From Colius striatus (Eukaryota; Chordata; Aves; Coliiformes; Coliidae): a stretch of 64,000 bases of DNA. The notes below the pieces were generated by a model. That model worked only from the letters and a program-made list of their open reading frames with translations. It was not told where the DNA came from and did no database searches. The stretch covers positions 18,553,895 through 18,617,894 of the forward strand of contig NC_084767.1 in assembly GCF_028858725.1 (NCBI RefSeq). The letters are read 5' to 3'. This document shows, piece after piece, positions 45,263 to 56,975 of this stretch; position 1 is the first letter of the stretch; each line of letters begins with the position of its first letter. Made by a program: the position numbers and the translations under genes.

Positions 45263-48200
45263 CTGTAACAAATTAAAAAGAAAAGGAGGAGTACAAGCAG
45301 TTAACTTATTTGTGAGAAAAAATATCCCAAAGCATTAATCTTCACTTCAGTCATTTCACCCTCATAAATATGATTTTGATCTTTGCAATACTAATTTTTA
45401 ATCAGTAAAGCTTAAAACAAGCCTTCAACCACAGGAGCTGTTACTTAACAGTCTCAAATGCTATCTGGCATACTCTTTGGGATTTACATGGAACACACTG
45501 CAGTCCATGGAAGGCTTATGTGACAGAAGTTATGGAAGCAATATAGCTGTCCACAGGGATAGACCAAGATCTCCTGCACGGGCAGTTCAATACCTTCTCC
45601 TCCATGGGTAATTATAGCTGGAAGATAGAAGGGTATACAAAGTTGTACTATATTCCAATAATAATAAATGGCTAAACTAAATGATCAGACGTGCAGTATG
45701 CTGTGAAACTCAGTTATATAAAAACCGTCCAGAAAAAAAAACCAGTGAGAAAGCCAAATGGAGAAATACAGCTTTTTGTAGCGTGGAAGTGGCAGCAATG
45801 GTTGGAAAAGTTGAAAGTGAAATTTCCAACTTTGCTTATTTAAGATGCATCATCCCAGTATATTGGCCCCTGGGTACAGCCTTTATGACTTCTCTATTTC
45901 AAAGGCTGTGCCAGCTTAGAAACCCAGCTACTTGAGATGCCTGAAAGCAGACTGTTACTTTGCTAAAAGCACAGCACACTGAGGGCATGGAAGGAAAAGC
46001 CTCGAGAAAGGAATAGATCAGACAAAGCAAGAGATGTAAGGTCTGTACAGAAAAATGTCCTGGGAGCGGTAACTCTCCTGGTAGATCTGATGGTGATAAC
46101 TGCCTCTTCAGAGACTTCATGAGCAGCCTGTACTGCACTTGGATGAGCTCATAGCTCACTCCAGAGCTGCATGTTCACTGAGCAGGAACTGTCACCACAG
46201 CCAGCTCTTACATATGTGGCACTGCTGCTCAAACACTGAGCTCTCAACACCCATGCACATAGTGACAAAATGAACTGTTCACCTTAATCCAAGAAGTAAT
46301 TATTCTTCTTTCGTACCCATTGTAACAGGGTAAACTAATGGCTGCAAATGACCATTTGCAACCCACTCACATTAAATAGCATGCAGCTATTTGGGGAAAA
46401 ACAGTATCACTTAAACCTGATGAGAAAGAGAGATGGAAGGAAGGCAAAATACATGGAACATGCTACATTTCAAGCAATGCAGTAAGTGGGAAGGTATTTT
46501 AATAAGATAATTCTGAGACAATCCTAGCTCATGGTTCCCTTGGTCTCCACATGCCTGTCCAAACAGCGTGAGACAGAAGGTGAAAGGTGGGTATCACCCT
46601 CTCCTTCAGGGTTTTTCAAGCTCACAGCATGACAGAAGCCCTCATCCACAGCTGAGCTCACTAGTGCCATGGACAAACACCAAACACACAATTAGCAATA
46701 GCTCTGTTCTCTGCCATGTGTTATCACAGGGCAAGATGATTGTTTTTAAATTACTCTCTTGATTGCTTTAGAACACTACATGAGGAATCAGAAACATTTA
46801 TCACAACAGTTTGCAAGCATGAGTAAGCAGGAAAATGTCTCACAGCATCATAGTAAGTCTTGTCCTTTCCCTTTTCTGTTTCTCACCCCTCTGCAAACCA
46901 CGTATTCCCAAACTGCTTGTTTAAGTCACTTCAGACCTAGTACATGGGTAATATGAGAATTCAGTAAAGCTGAGTGAATAGTACCATGCAGAGGTCTGCC
47001 AACACTAAAAGCCACAATAAGTGATGTAGCAGAAAGCACAGCAAGTCAAGAGCACTTGGGAAGTACATTAATTTGGATATATTAAGCCACATCTGTCCAT
47101 CTGCACAGTCTGTCATCGTTTCATGGAATGGTTTTTTGGATGCACTACAAGACAATGCCTGGCAAAACAATTACAAGGGAATTTTCCAGTTTAAACAACA
47201 CAACTCTACATTCTCCGCCCTGCACCTCCCCACCATGTTCTCTCATGGCTGAGGATATCTGCCAAGAAGAATACTTACTACAGCTAGCAGCTTGTCTTTA
47301 TAGCAGATCCTTAACAGCTTTGCCATCCTACTCATTCACTTGAGTCAATAAACAGAAACCTCAGTAAATAGAAAAAAAACCAGTCTTTGCTTGAACAAGC
47401 AGGACACCTGGCTGCAGGGTTTTCAAATTGTTTGTATACATTCTTTTCACAGCTGTTACCCAGTAAACCAGCACAAATGATGACTTACAGGAGACTGAAT
47501 ATAATGTTATAACAACTTTCTGGGCCAGCATGAGCATGTGTGCATACACACACGTATGCATGCCCACCCCACCATCGCTAAACCATCTGCTAAAAAAAAG
47601 GTAAGGGAGGAAGAAGAGACTAGCACCTACCTAAATAACCAAGACAAACATTTAGAAAGCCAGTGTGTTTTACTTAAGCAGAGAATTGAACTTAGTTGCA
47701 CAGAAATGCGAGGTGAGAAGTCTATGTAGGACAAATACTGCCTAGTTTCTACATTTTCACAACAGTATCCCCAAGTGATGACAACCTCATGCTGGAGTTC
47801 AGGTGAATTAAGAATCTTCTGTTCAGGTGAGATAGTGACATTCCTCTAACAGGAATGAGAAGGCTTGAGCAAAGCCACTGAGCCGAGCTCAGCCTTGGGC
47901 TACAAGAACTCCCCATGCAGGAATTGAAAGCAGGCAACTCATACTGTTCTGAGCCAGGGTTGTAAAACAGCCCAGGACAACAAGCATACGTGGCTCATGC
48001 CCTGACTCATCAGGCTACGTCAATTGCCACCAGCTTGGGGATCCCTAAGGCCACAGGTACCTTGGAGGTGAGCACTTACACTGCTACCTTACCCAAGACA
48101 CTTCTCACTGTAGTGAGAAGCTGCTCCAGCAACATTGGTAGCACTAAACTTCTCTCCATTTTAGTGTTTTGCTTCTTTCCTTCCCTTACATGTGCCCAGC

Positions 48201-51200
48201 CACCAGGACTAAAAAGCTAACCAAATGGAGAGTGTAAAAACACTTCACTTCTTTGGAGTGTAAGACCTCAATGAATCATTGCTCCCACTGGAAAGAGTGC
48301 TGTCAGATTTCAGAGAACACTGGCAGAAGGAAAAGAGGTTCTTCTAAACAAAATAGACCAGGATGGGTTTTCTTCTCCACAAATTAGACTGAATTCTTTA
48401 CTTAACAAGCTTTCTAAAAATTCTTAATAAACAAGATATAAAAACATGGATCTGACCTATAAAAGTTGCTTGCACATCTCTGAGGGTTCAGTTTCTTATC
48501 CCCTCAATTTCATAACCAGTCACAAGGGATTCAAGCCAGCTCCCATAAAAGCCAAAGAGACGACTTTTTTCAGGTCAGAAGCAGCAGCAAATATCTATTG
48601 TCTATTCCTTTTAGGATTCCTACTTCTGATCAAATTGACAGGCTGCAGTCTCCTTTGTACGCCACAGAACAAGAGCATAATGCTCACACAGCCTCACATT
48701 AGACAGGAGGCAGCACATCTGCCACGTGCATAAGCTAGAAGCCTTAAAAACATCAACTTCTCTACCTCCCTGCACCCTATGAAAGAATTTCAACAAGCAC
48801 CCTTCAGTTAGCACAATTGTGTATAAGGGGACTTGATTTGCATTCTGCAGCTTATTTTAAAAAGTATTAGTAGCAGTGCACAGGGTGGGTAACTGAAGAC
48901 ACAAGCTGCACTATCTTATGGCTCGTCATTCACTCCTGATGTCAGTTTTCATTTCCAGATAAGAGCATCCTCAGAAAAGCAAAACAAGTCAGAAGAACTC
49001 TTCCAATTGCCCGACAGCCTAACTAACAACAGAGACTAACAAAAGCATGTCCTTCATGCAGGCTCCAAATGTGCACAGTTGTCATGTGGAAAGATTAAAC
49101 TAAGCACAATATACGTAAGACCAGTCTGTGTACTTTAAAGAATAAAAGTCATACCCTTCGTTGTTGCTTATTATGGCAAATCAGGTCAGACAGTGATCCT
49201 TGCTGTACTCTGAACTCTCATTTTGATCACGTGAACTCCAGGAAGTAAACTCACAGTATTCTTCCACTCCATCACTTAGATATGACAGGCCTCCCCTTGC
49301 TATTGGGTTTCTCCGTGGGAGATATAGAACTGAAGAAAGTTACCAACACTGAGCACAGATCATAGTAGAAATCACTGCTCTGTCAGTATCTCTGGTCATC
49401 AGATACCCTCTGCAAAATGTTTCCTTCATGACAAGTTTTAATTACTACCAACAGATTTAGTTTATTATTTCTTCCAGGTTTGGGGTTTTTGGGGTTCCCC
49501 TCCCTTCCCCATTAAGAACACAGAGCAATAGCTTCTTCCAAAAAATTAAGGTAGACTACTATTCCCTAGTTTAGTTCCACTCCTACAGACCCACATCTTA
49601 CAACAGTAGAATAAAGTTTGTGAGATAAAAGTATCGTAACTAGATACTGACAAAATCTAACTAATATACTATTTTTTCCAAACCACCACAGTGCAACAAC
49701 TTAGAACTGATGACACAAGGGTTACAGCCTGTCTCCTCTTCTGGGCTTGCCTAGACACCTGAAAACTCACTGCTGAAACAGCTGATTCCACATGTATCTA
49801 AATTTAAAGTATCATGTTGAAATCTAAGGAGCAAATTACTACTTTAAAGTCAACTCAGGCCACAGATGTGCTCTTGGTGCAAAAAGAGTTGAGGTCCACA
49901 TGCCAAGCTCTGAAGAATGGTCCATCCTCAAACACCCTCAAGCAATTTGAGGCTGGACTCTTGGATGAGACAGGTCTGTTTTGGGCTTCTCCAAATGCCA
50001 GTGCTCTCCACCCACTGTCTTATTGCTTGCAGACACAGCAAAAAGTAGTGACCTGTGTAGCTGGCATGATCCCCCTTTTCCTCCACAATGGAACGTCAAA
50101 AGTAGGCAACAACTTGCTGTCAGTACTGATGGCTGTAGATGAGGCTACTTATGTTTAAGTGGAAAACAGTACAAAAAGAAGTGCAAGATTGCTTACATAC
50201 TTTGAGCCAAACAACAGGCTGAATTGTAAGCAGATTTTCTGGATATTGATTTTCTGGAGAATCTCTCAATACACCCATAAGAAAAGTTGCCACAAAAGTC
50301 ATCCAGCTTTTAGGAGCATTCCAAGTCTTGCAGATTACCCTGACACACCAGCCAGAAGATGCCTGGGAAATCACAGAATCTTAGGGGTTGGAAGGCACCT
50401 CGAAAGATCATCTAGTCCACCTCCCCTGCCAGAGCAGGACCTCCTAGAGTAGGTCACACATGATGGTAGCTATAAAACTATTTAAAAATTATTAAATACT
50501 AAGGAAACACATCAATTTTATCCTAAGAAAGCAAATCTTCACCGCTGGTTGAAGACTGAAACAAGTAATGCAGGGGCAAAATTCATTATCCAGAGGAACA
50601 GAGATGCTCCAATATTCCACCACTCCTCCCACCCAGAGGACTTTGGGTTCAAACCTGGATTGCAGCATCGTATCTTTATCTTCATGTCAGAATGCACAAC
50701 TGTCAGTGCAGCATGCAGTTTGTTACCTTGCTACAACTACCTAGGGAGGCACAAACAATATTGTTTCCTTTCAATATTAGGTGCCTTTAGGCAAGCAAAT
50801 TCTCTTCATGTAACAGCTTCCCAGCTCCTTCCTTGAATTTACTACTCAAAGCAGTTTATGCCAACATCACTACCTTTCTTGCCAAAGAGCTTAATGTGCA
50901 TCTGAAAACAATTATAATTGCCTAGCAAATAACACGATTGCTTTACATTCCTCAAGCCAAAAGAAAAGGAAGAAAAGCTGTTCATTTGCACGCATTGAAA
51001 AAGATAGTACATTCATACCAAATGGCATGCATTTCTTCTAATATGGAATGGCTTGTGCTATTCTTCATTATTATAGTAATAATTATCTCCGCTAGCTCCC
51101 AATAGCTGTATTAAAAATCATAGAAAAGAGAATTTCTTCACTTCAGCAGGAAAAAAAAAAATCATGCTAGTCTAAGGCACAGCAAATCTACCTGCACCTT

Positions 51201-53368
51201 ACTCTGCAGCATCTGCAGATTCATCTCATATGAAGCAGCCCAGAGTGGAACCCCATACTGTTTGTGAAGACAGGACAGCAAAATTGCATGCTCTTTTCCC
51301 ACTAGAGCTTGTTTTTTCAGCATTAGGATTTAGAGTTCATTTTGCTGTGCAAAGCCCATAATTTTAGTATGTCACAATACTTAACATAACCTTCCATATG
51401 ATCATACAGCATTAAAAAAACTATTCCTGCTTGGAAGGCTTTTTAATATAAAGAGGTCTGCTACCACAGAATCGTTTCTTTCAATCAGTACCACCAATTT
51501 AATAAAAATGAGACATTATCTCAGAGGTGCAGGCACTGAGCCTATTCTAAGTTTACCCTAGAATGTGCCTCCTGCCATACTCTGCACTCTCATTTCTCAG
51601 ACATACAGAAAATCATACACAAAAATCAGAACTAGTCATAGGAAAAATATCTGTGTTTACAGCTTGTTTTTTTGGAAGTTTGCCATTATGCACAGCATGG
51701 AAATTATAAACAGACTGGATTCCTGACTTCAACCTAGACTGAAAAACTCCTTCTGCTAAATGGTAAATCATGCTCCCTCTGCTGTTACTGTCTCTGAAAT
51801 ACATAACTGTATCCTGGGCTCATACTTCCTGCACCACCTCCCAGAATATGACTAGCTACATTCAAAAAATTAACCTCAATAAATTAGGGCACAAACGGGA
51901 ATCAAAATTCTTGTCTTTTAGTGCTGTAGCAGTGCCAACTTACAGCTGTAGAATAATATTCTGCCTGCAAAAGATGAGTAGCAGTTACTGTTGCTATATA
52001 TATATATTTACAACATACCTGTGGGTTTATTTCCTAGGTCCTTACTGCCAGAAAGCTGGCAGACTGTTGCGGTGGCCTTTCAGCTCAGCTTCACCCTCAC
52101 AGTGTACCTATAAAACTAAGGGGCAAAAGGTTTTGTTACAAAAACATCTTCTGGAAAAGCTTTAGTAGTAAGTACTGAGGATAGGAACAGGAGTGATTAG
52201 TGGCTGGGAATACCAAGCATCACAAACCTAGACACTCCAAACTTAAGCTTCATTTACATATTCTCTTTCATCCTTGCTTCCAGGTTATAAGGACATTCTT
52301 TGATGTTTGAAAAATTATTACTGTCTGGTCAAAAGCATGTTTTACATTACTATGACACTGCAAGCTATTATGCTCCTGCTAAGCTGCAGTAACACTCTAG
52401 GTAGCTCCTTCAGCTTCACCCCAGCCTTCCCACCACTACATTTGCACAACCCTTTTCCACCGAGGCTTCGATTACTGCATCATACCAGTCACACACAGCT
52501 GCCCTGGCTCATTGCCTCAGCTCGGCTGCACATCTGTGGGCTTTGACAAAAATAAGAACATGGGGTTTTTTTTCTTTAAAAAAAAACAACAAATCTCAGG
52601 TTAAAATCAAATTAAGACAGGACTAGAAAAACTGGATTTTGAACATCTTTATGAAGCTTAGGACATTGTTTGTCCTATCTTGAGGCTATGGTAGGCTGGA
52701 AACACATAGGCAGCCAGTTAATGCAGCTGACACACAGCAATCTTTTTAAGTGGCAATATCAGTTTTATCTAGATGCAAAGGGCAATAACGAGAGGCATCA
52801 GCTCTTCCTCGGCTTTTACAATTACATTTTTAACACGTTTACAAAAAACCACTGATTTTTTGTTATTGCAACTTTCAGTTCCCCCCGTCGCTAAGCCGCA
52901 GCTCCCCGCGGGAGGCCGGCGGCCGGGAGCACAAGGGCAGAGGCTGACCTTCGCCAACCCGGTAACGAGGTGCTGAATGCAGCTGCCCGGGACCCGCGGA
53001 CACCAACCGGCAGCGAGCGCGTTCTGCGGAGGCCGGCCGCGCACTTCACCACGGCACTTCGAACCTGGACCCCCCCCTTTCCAGCAAGCCCTGACTCGGC
53101 TGCCCCAACACGCACCCAGCCTGACCGCCAGCCCAGCACGGCCCCGCCGCCGGGCAGGGCTCGCCGCTCTCCCCGCGCCCCTCGCAGTGCCTGCCGCCGC
53201 GCCGGACTCGCAGCACGGACCGTCGCGAGTCCCGGGGGCTACGAGGTCTGAGGGGGCTGCAGCAGCGGGCGCAGTTCGCCCTGGCTGAGCTGCCGCCCCG
53301 CTGTCCCCCGCTCGCCCGGTGGCGACCCTCCCCTCACCCTCCCCGCCCGAGCCCCCCGCCCGGCTCAC
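45263..53368 (-). other. P4HA2: P4HA2 intron 1
   Basis: About 8.1 kb between the presumed exon 1 donor and the exon 2 acceptor (TTGTTACAG at 45263). It holds a CR1 remnant (50369-50462), a short (TA)n near 52000 and otherwise unrecognised sequence. Open frames of up to 131 codons on either strand show no domain or splice context. Confidence 0.6.
50369..50462 (-). mobile_element. Short CR1 3' fragment in P4HA2 intron 1
   Basis: Plus strand TCACAGAATCTTAGGGGTTG, GGAAGGCACCTCGAAAGATC and ATCTAGTCCACC, the reverse complement of a CR1 terminus, very like the 23282 copy. Confidence 0.85.
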
Positions 53369-53645
53369 CCAGCCGCGCGCGCCCCGCTCGCCGCGCTTCT
53401 AGAACCGCCCCGGCCCTTCCAGCCGCGCCGCCGCCCCGGGCCCCGCCCCCGGGCCCGCGCCTATGGAGCCGCCGCCGCCACCGAAGCCTCGCCCTCTGTC
53501 CCGCCCCTCCCGCCGTAATGCCGCGAGTAGCGGCGCGGCCGCACGCAGCCCGGCGCCACCCGGCCCGGGAGCCCCTGAGGCGCGGCCGCCAGCAGCCCGG
53601 TCCGGCCTGGCAGCGGGGAGTGCCCCCGCTGAACGCGGAGTCCAC
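52875..53645 (-). promoter_or_regulatory. P4HA2: CpG island, likely P4HA2 promoter
   Basis: A sharp GC-rich, CpG-dense block of about 770 bases, with repeated CCGCCC/GGGCGG Sp1-type boxes, in an otherwise AT-rich region. It lies about 8 kb upstream of the first coding exon of P4HA2, which has a spliced 5'UTR, so it is the natural promoter and exon 1. No TATA box was seen. GC-rich open frames on both strands here are compositional. Bidirectional activity is possible but not shown. Confidence 0.8.
53369..53460 (-). other. P4HA2: candidate non-coding exon 1 of P4HA2
   Basis: On the minus strand a good donor (GG|GTGAGCC) ends at 53369 inside the CpG island. The coding exon 2 has an acceptor in its 5'UTR, so at least one upstream untranslated exon must exist. 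The upper limit is arbitrary because the start site cannot be read from sequence. Another donor-like GGTGAG lies near 53331-53338. This is inference and needs a transcript. Confidence 0.3.
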
Positions 53646-53855
53646 ACAAAAATGAAGTGAAAGACCGCTTGTAAATCCTGATTGCTTTTAAAAACTTCTC
53701 ATCTGCCTCTGAACGCCTTTCCACAGTGGGCTCACTGTTCCTACAACACTCCAGCCAGTGAGTGGGAGATATCCCCATTGCCCAACCTTGTAAGCTTTAG
53801 GTAGTCTTATAAGAAGAATGAAAATTACGTTTAAAAGGGAAATGAGAAGATAATT

Positions 53856-54818
53856 AGTCTTCCCCAGGGCTCAGTGTCTGGGACAATTTTGTTTAACATC
53901 TTTATCAATGATTTGAATGAGGAGATTAAGTGCACCTTTAGTGAGTTTGTTGATGACATGAAGCTGGGTGAGTGTGTAGATCTGCTTGGAGGCAGAAAGG
54001 CTCTTCAGAGAGACCTGGCCAGAATGGAGAAGTGAGCCAAGGCCAATTGTATGAGGTTTAACAAGGCCAAGTGCCAGGTCCTGCACTTGGGCCACAACAA
54101 CTCTATGCAACAGTGCAGGCTTGAGGCAGATTGGGTGGAAAATGATCTGGGGGTGTTGCTCATCAGTGGTTGAACATGAGCCAGTAGTGTGCCCAGGTGG
54201 CCAAGAAGGCCGATGGCATCCTGGTTGGTATCAGAAATAGTGTGGCCAGCAAGACCAGGGCAGCGATTAGGCCCCTGAACTGTGCGTGCACTGGTGAGGC
54301 TACATTACAACATCTTGAATACTGTGTTCAGTTTTGGGCCTCTCACTACAGGAAGGACACTGAGGTGCTGGAATATGTCCTGAGATGGGCAATGGAGCTG
54401 GAGAAGAATCTGGAGAACATGTCTTATGAGGAGCGTCTGAGGGAGCTGCAGTTGCTTAATCTGGAGAAGAGGAGGCTGAGAGGAGATATGATCACTCTCT
54501 CCTCCTGAGAGGAGGTTGTAGTGAGGTGGGAGTTGGTCTCTCCTCCCAAAAAAGAGCAATAGGACAAGAGGCAATGGCCTCAAGTTGTGCCAGAGGATGC
54601 TTAAATTGGAGATTAGGAAGAACTTTTTCACTGAAAGGATTTTTAGACACTGGAACAGGCTGCCCAGGAGTCCCCATCTCTGCTGATATTGGAAAGACAT
54701 GTAGATGAGGTGCTGAGGGACATGGTTTAGTGATGAGCTTGGCAGTGTTAAGTTAGTTGTTCAACCTGATGATTTCAAAGGTCTTTTCAGACTAAAACGA
54801 TTCTATGATTCCATGATC
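53856..54818 (+). mobile_element. CR1 LINE 3' fragment (about 0.96 kb)
   Basis: Begins in the reverse-transcriptase region (CCCCAGGGCTCAGTGTCTGG, FNIFINDLNEEI-like) and runs through the C-terminal ORF2 part ([20 protein letters not shown] near 54430-54490) to the tail ACGATTCTATGATTCCATGA. Broken by stops, so it is a dead copy, inserted just upstream of the P4HA2 CpG island. Confidence 0.92.
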
Positions 54819-56136
54819 TTATGATCTCTCTACTGGAAGTGAGTGGAATATACAAGGGAGGTATGCTAGGTTAAAGAAGGAGCAGCCACGTTCCATGTTC
54901 ACACAGGCAGCGTGGGCTTCATCAAGTCATGGCTTGAACCCCCACTGCAGTTCCTGGGGCATATCTTTGGGCGAGGATGGACTATGCAACTGAAACATGG
55001 AGAGAACTGAAACAAAGCCAGAGAAGATCATTTCCTCAGCTCACTGTAACATCTAATATACTTCCCCCTGCACAAACCAGTATTCACTTCCATAGAGAGC
55101 GACCATTATCAATCATTGTAACAATTACCTTAGCCAAAAATAACATCTTTTCACTATTAAATAAAGATAGAAAGTGATTCAAACCATACAAGAAACTGAG
55201 GACAAGCTACATCTTGCTTTCCAGATTCACTCCACCATCACAAGTCCATTTACTGACCCAACATCTAGTGAAATGTGACTAAAAAAGCAAGGTTTTGAGA
55301 GATGACTCACCATATCAGAATCCATAAAGAAAGTGGAAAATAAAGAAATAGATATCTAACATAAGGGTGAAATTTCAGTGAAGCTTTTAGCAACTGCTAA
55401 TATCATAAACCATAATAAAAAGATCCGGCTGCCCTGTCACCAGAACATCCTAACAGAGCTCCATATGTTGCACATACATACACTTTGTACATTAGTGTTT
55501 ATTTGGGTGAAGTTAATTTCCATCATATATTTAGAAAAGATTGCATTACTGTCAGTAAAAGAAGCAATCTGTCTGTGACAGCACTCAAGATATTAGTACA
55601 TTTTAGAGACTGTGAAGATTGCATTAGTCTTCAGAGACAATGATGCGATTCAGAGCCAGACTGCTTACTCAGTTCTGATGCTTCCTTTTTAAACTATTTT
55701 TATCATAGACCTTTTTTTTTTCCTCATGTGTTATGATGAAACAGATGGGTTCTTTTCCCTTTATTTTGGTGGAAAGGACTAAAAATATGTTCATAGAGGG
55801 AACACAAGAACATATGAATCTGCCTTTGCTCATGTGAATAACCGGCTGTGCAGTCCTTTTGACTGTATAGACCATGTGATGTAGTATTAGCAGAAAAAGT
55901 TTTCACTGTTTAACATTTCTAAATACTATTTAAAATATTATCCTTCTGAAGTGACAGTTTTGATTTAGCTCTATTGGCTTTGCAATTCTTTTACATGAAG
56001 CTGCTGGGTTTACAGAGTGGCCCTGGCTGGCAGCAGGAGCACGTCCCAGGTTAAAAACAGCGGCTTTGCTTTCACTCTGGAACGAGGGTGAGAGATTTCT
56101 AGTGGAATATGGAGACACTGCTCACTGAGCTATGGT
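54819..56136. other. Intergenic, no gene recognised
   Basis: AT-rich sequence between a CR1 copy and the truncated LTR, with only short open frames. Confidence 0.6.
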
Positions 56137-56975
56137 TGTAGCGGTTTTGCCTGGGCCAGGTTTTTTTGGTAGCAAGGGGTCGCTACAGGAGTGGCTTCTT
56201 TAAACAAAGATCTGCCAGAAGCTTCCCCTGTAGCTGACAGGGCCAATGCCAGTCAATTCTAAGATGGAGCCACAGCTGACCCAGGCCTGGCCAATTAGTG
56301 ATGGAGGTAATGCCTCTGTGAATAACGTATATGAGAAGGGGAAGAAGTTGTTGCACAGTTGCTAAACTGCAGCAGTAACAGGGAGTGAGAATGTGAAAAC
56401 ATCTCTGCAGATACCAAAGTCAGTGGTGAAGGAGGGGGAGGAGGTGTTAAGCCCTGGAAGAAAGACTCCCCTGTGACCTGTGGTGAGGACCATGGTGAAG
56501 CGGGTTGTTCTCCTGCAGTCCATGGAGGCCACTGGAGAGCAGAGACCCAGTCACAGCCTGTGGAGGACCCCACACTGGAGCAGGTGTATGCCTGAAGGAG
56601 GCTGTGACTCCGTGGGAAGCCCGTGTTGGAGCAAGTTCCAGGCAGGACCTGGGAGCCCATGGGGAGAGAGAAGCCCACACCAGAGCAGGTTTGCTGTCAG
56701 GACTTGTGATCCTGTGAGGGACTCAGGCTGGAGAGATCTTTCCCTGAAGGACTATTCTCGTGGTGGATGACCTACTCTGGGGCAGGGTGTGAGGAGCTGC
56801 CGCTGTGGCAGGCCCCATGCTGGAGCAGTTTGTGAGGAGCTGCAGCCCATGGGAAGGACCCACACTGGAGAAGTTTGTGAGGGATTGTCTCCCGTGGGAG
56901 GGACCCCACAGTGTAGTAGTGGGAAGTGTGGGAAGGCCTCGCCCTGATAAGAAGCACCGCAGTGGTCCAGGGAGA
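56137..56975 (+). mobile_element. Truncated LTR of the same ERVL-like family, plus strand
   Basis: Starts TGTAGCGGTTTTGCCTGGGC. It follows the 21448-22545 element in reverse orientation through the shared sequence AACAAAGATCTGCCAGAAGC and the region of tandem units (GTTTGTGAGGAGCTGCAGCC-type). The match stops at about GATAAGAAGCACCGCAG, so the 3' end with the poly(A) signal is missing. Open frames inside, in several frames on both strands, come from the repeat structure. Confidence 0.75.

Noticed and set aside
49814..50158. 114-codon plus-strand frame in P4HA2 intron 1
   Set aside because: No recognisable motif or promoter; length is within chance for 64 kb.
52769..53645. Long Ala/Arg/Pro/Gly-rich frames (up to 199 codons) on both strands of the CpG island
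   Set aside because: High GC removes stop codons; low-complexity translations, no homology.
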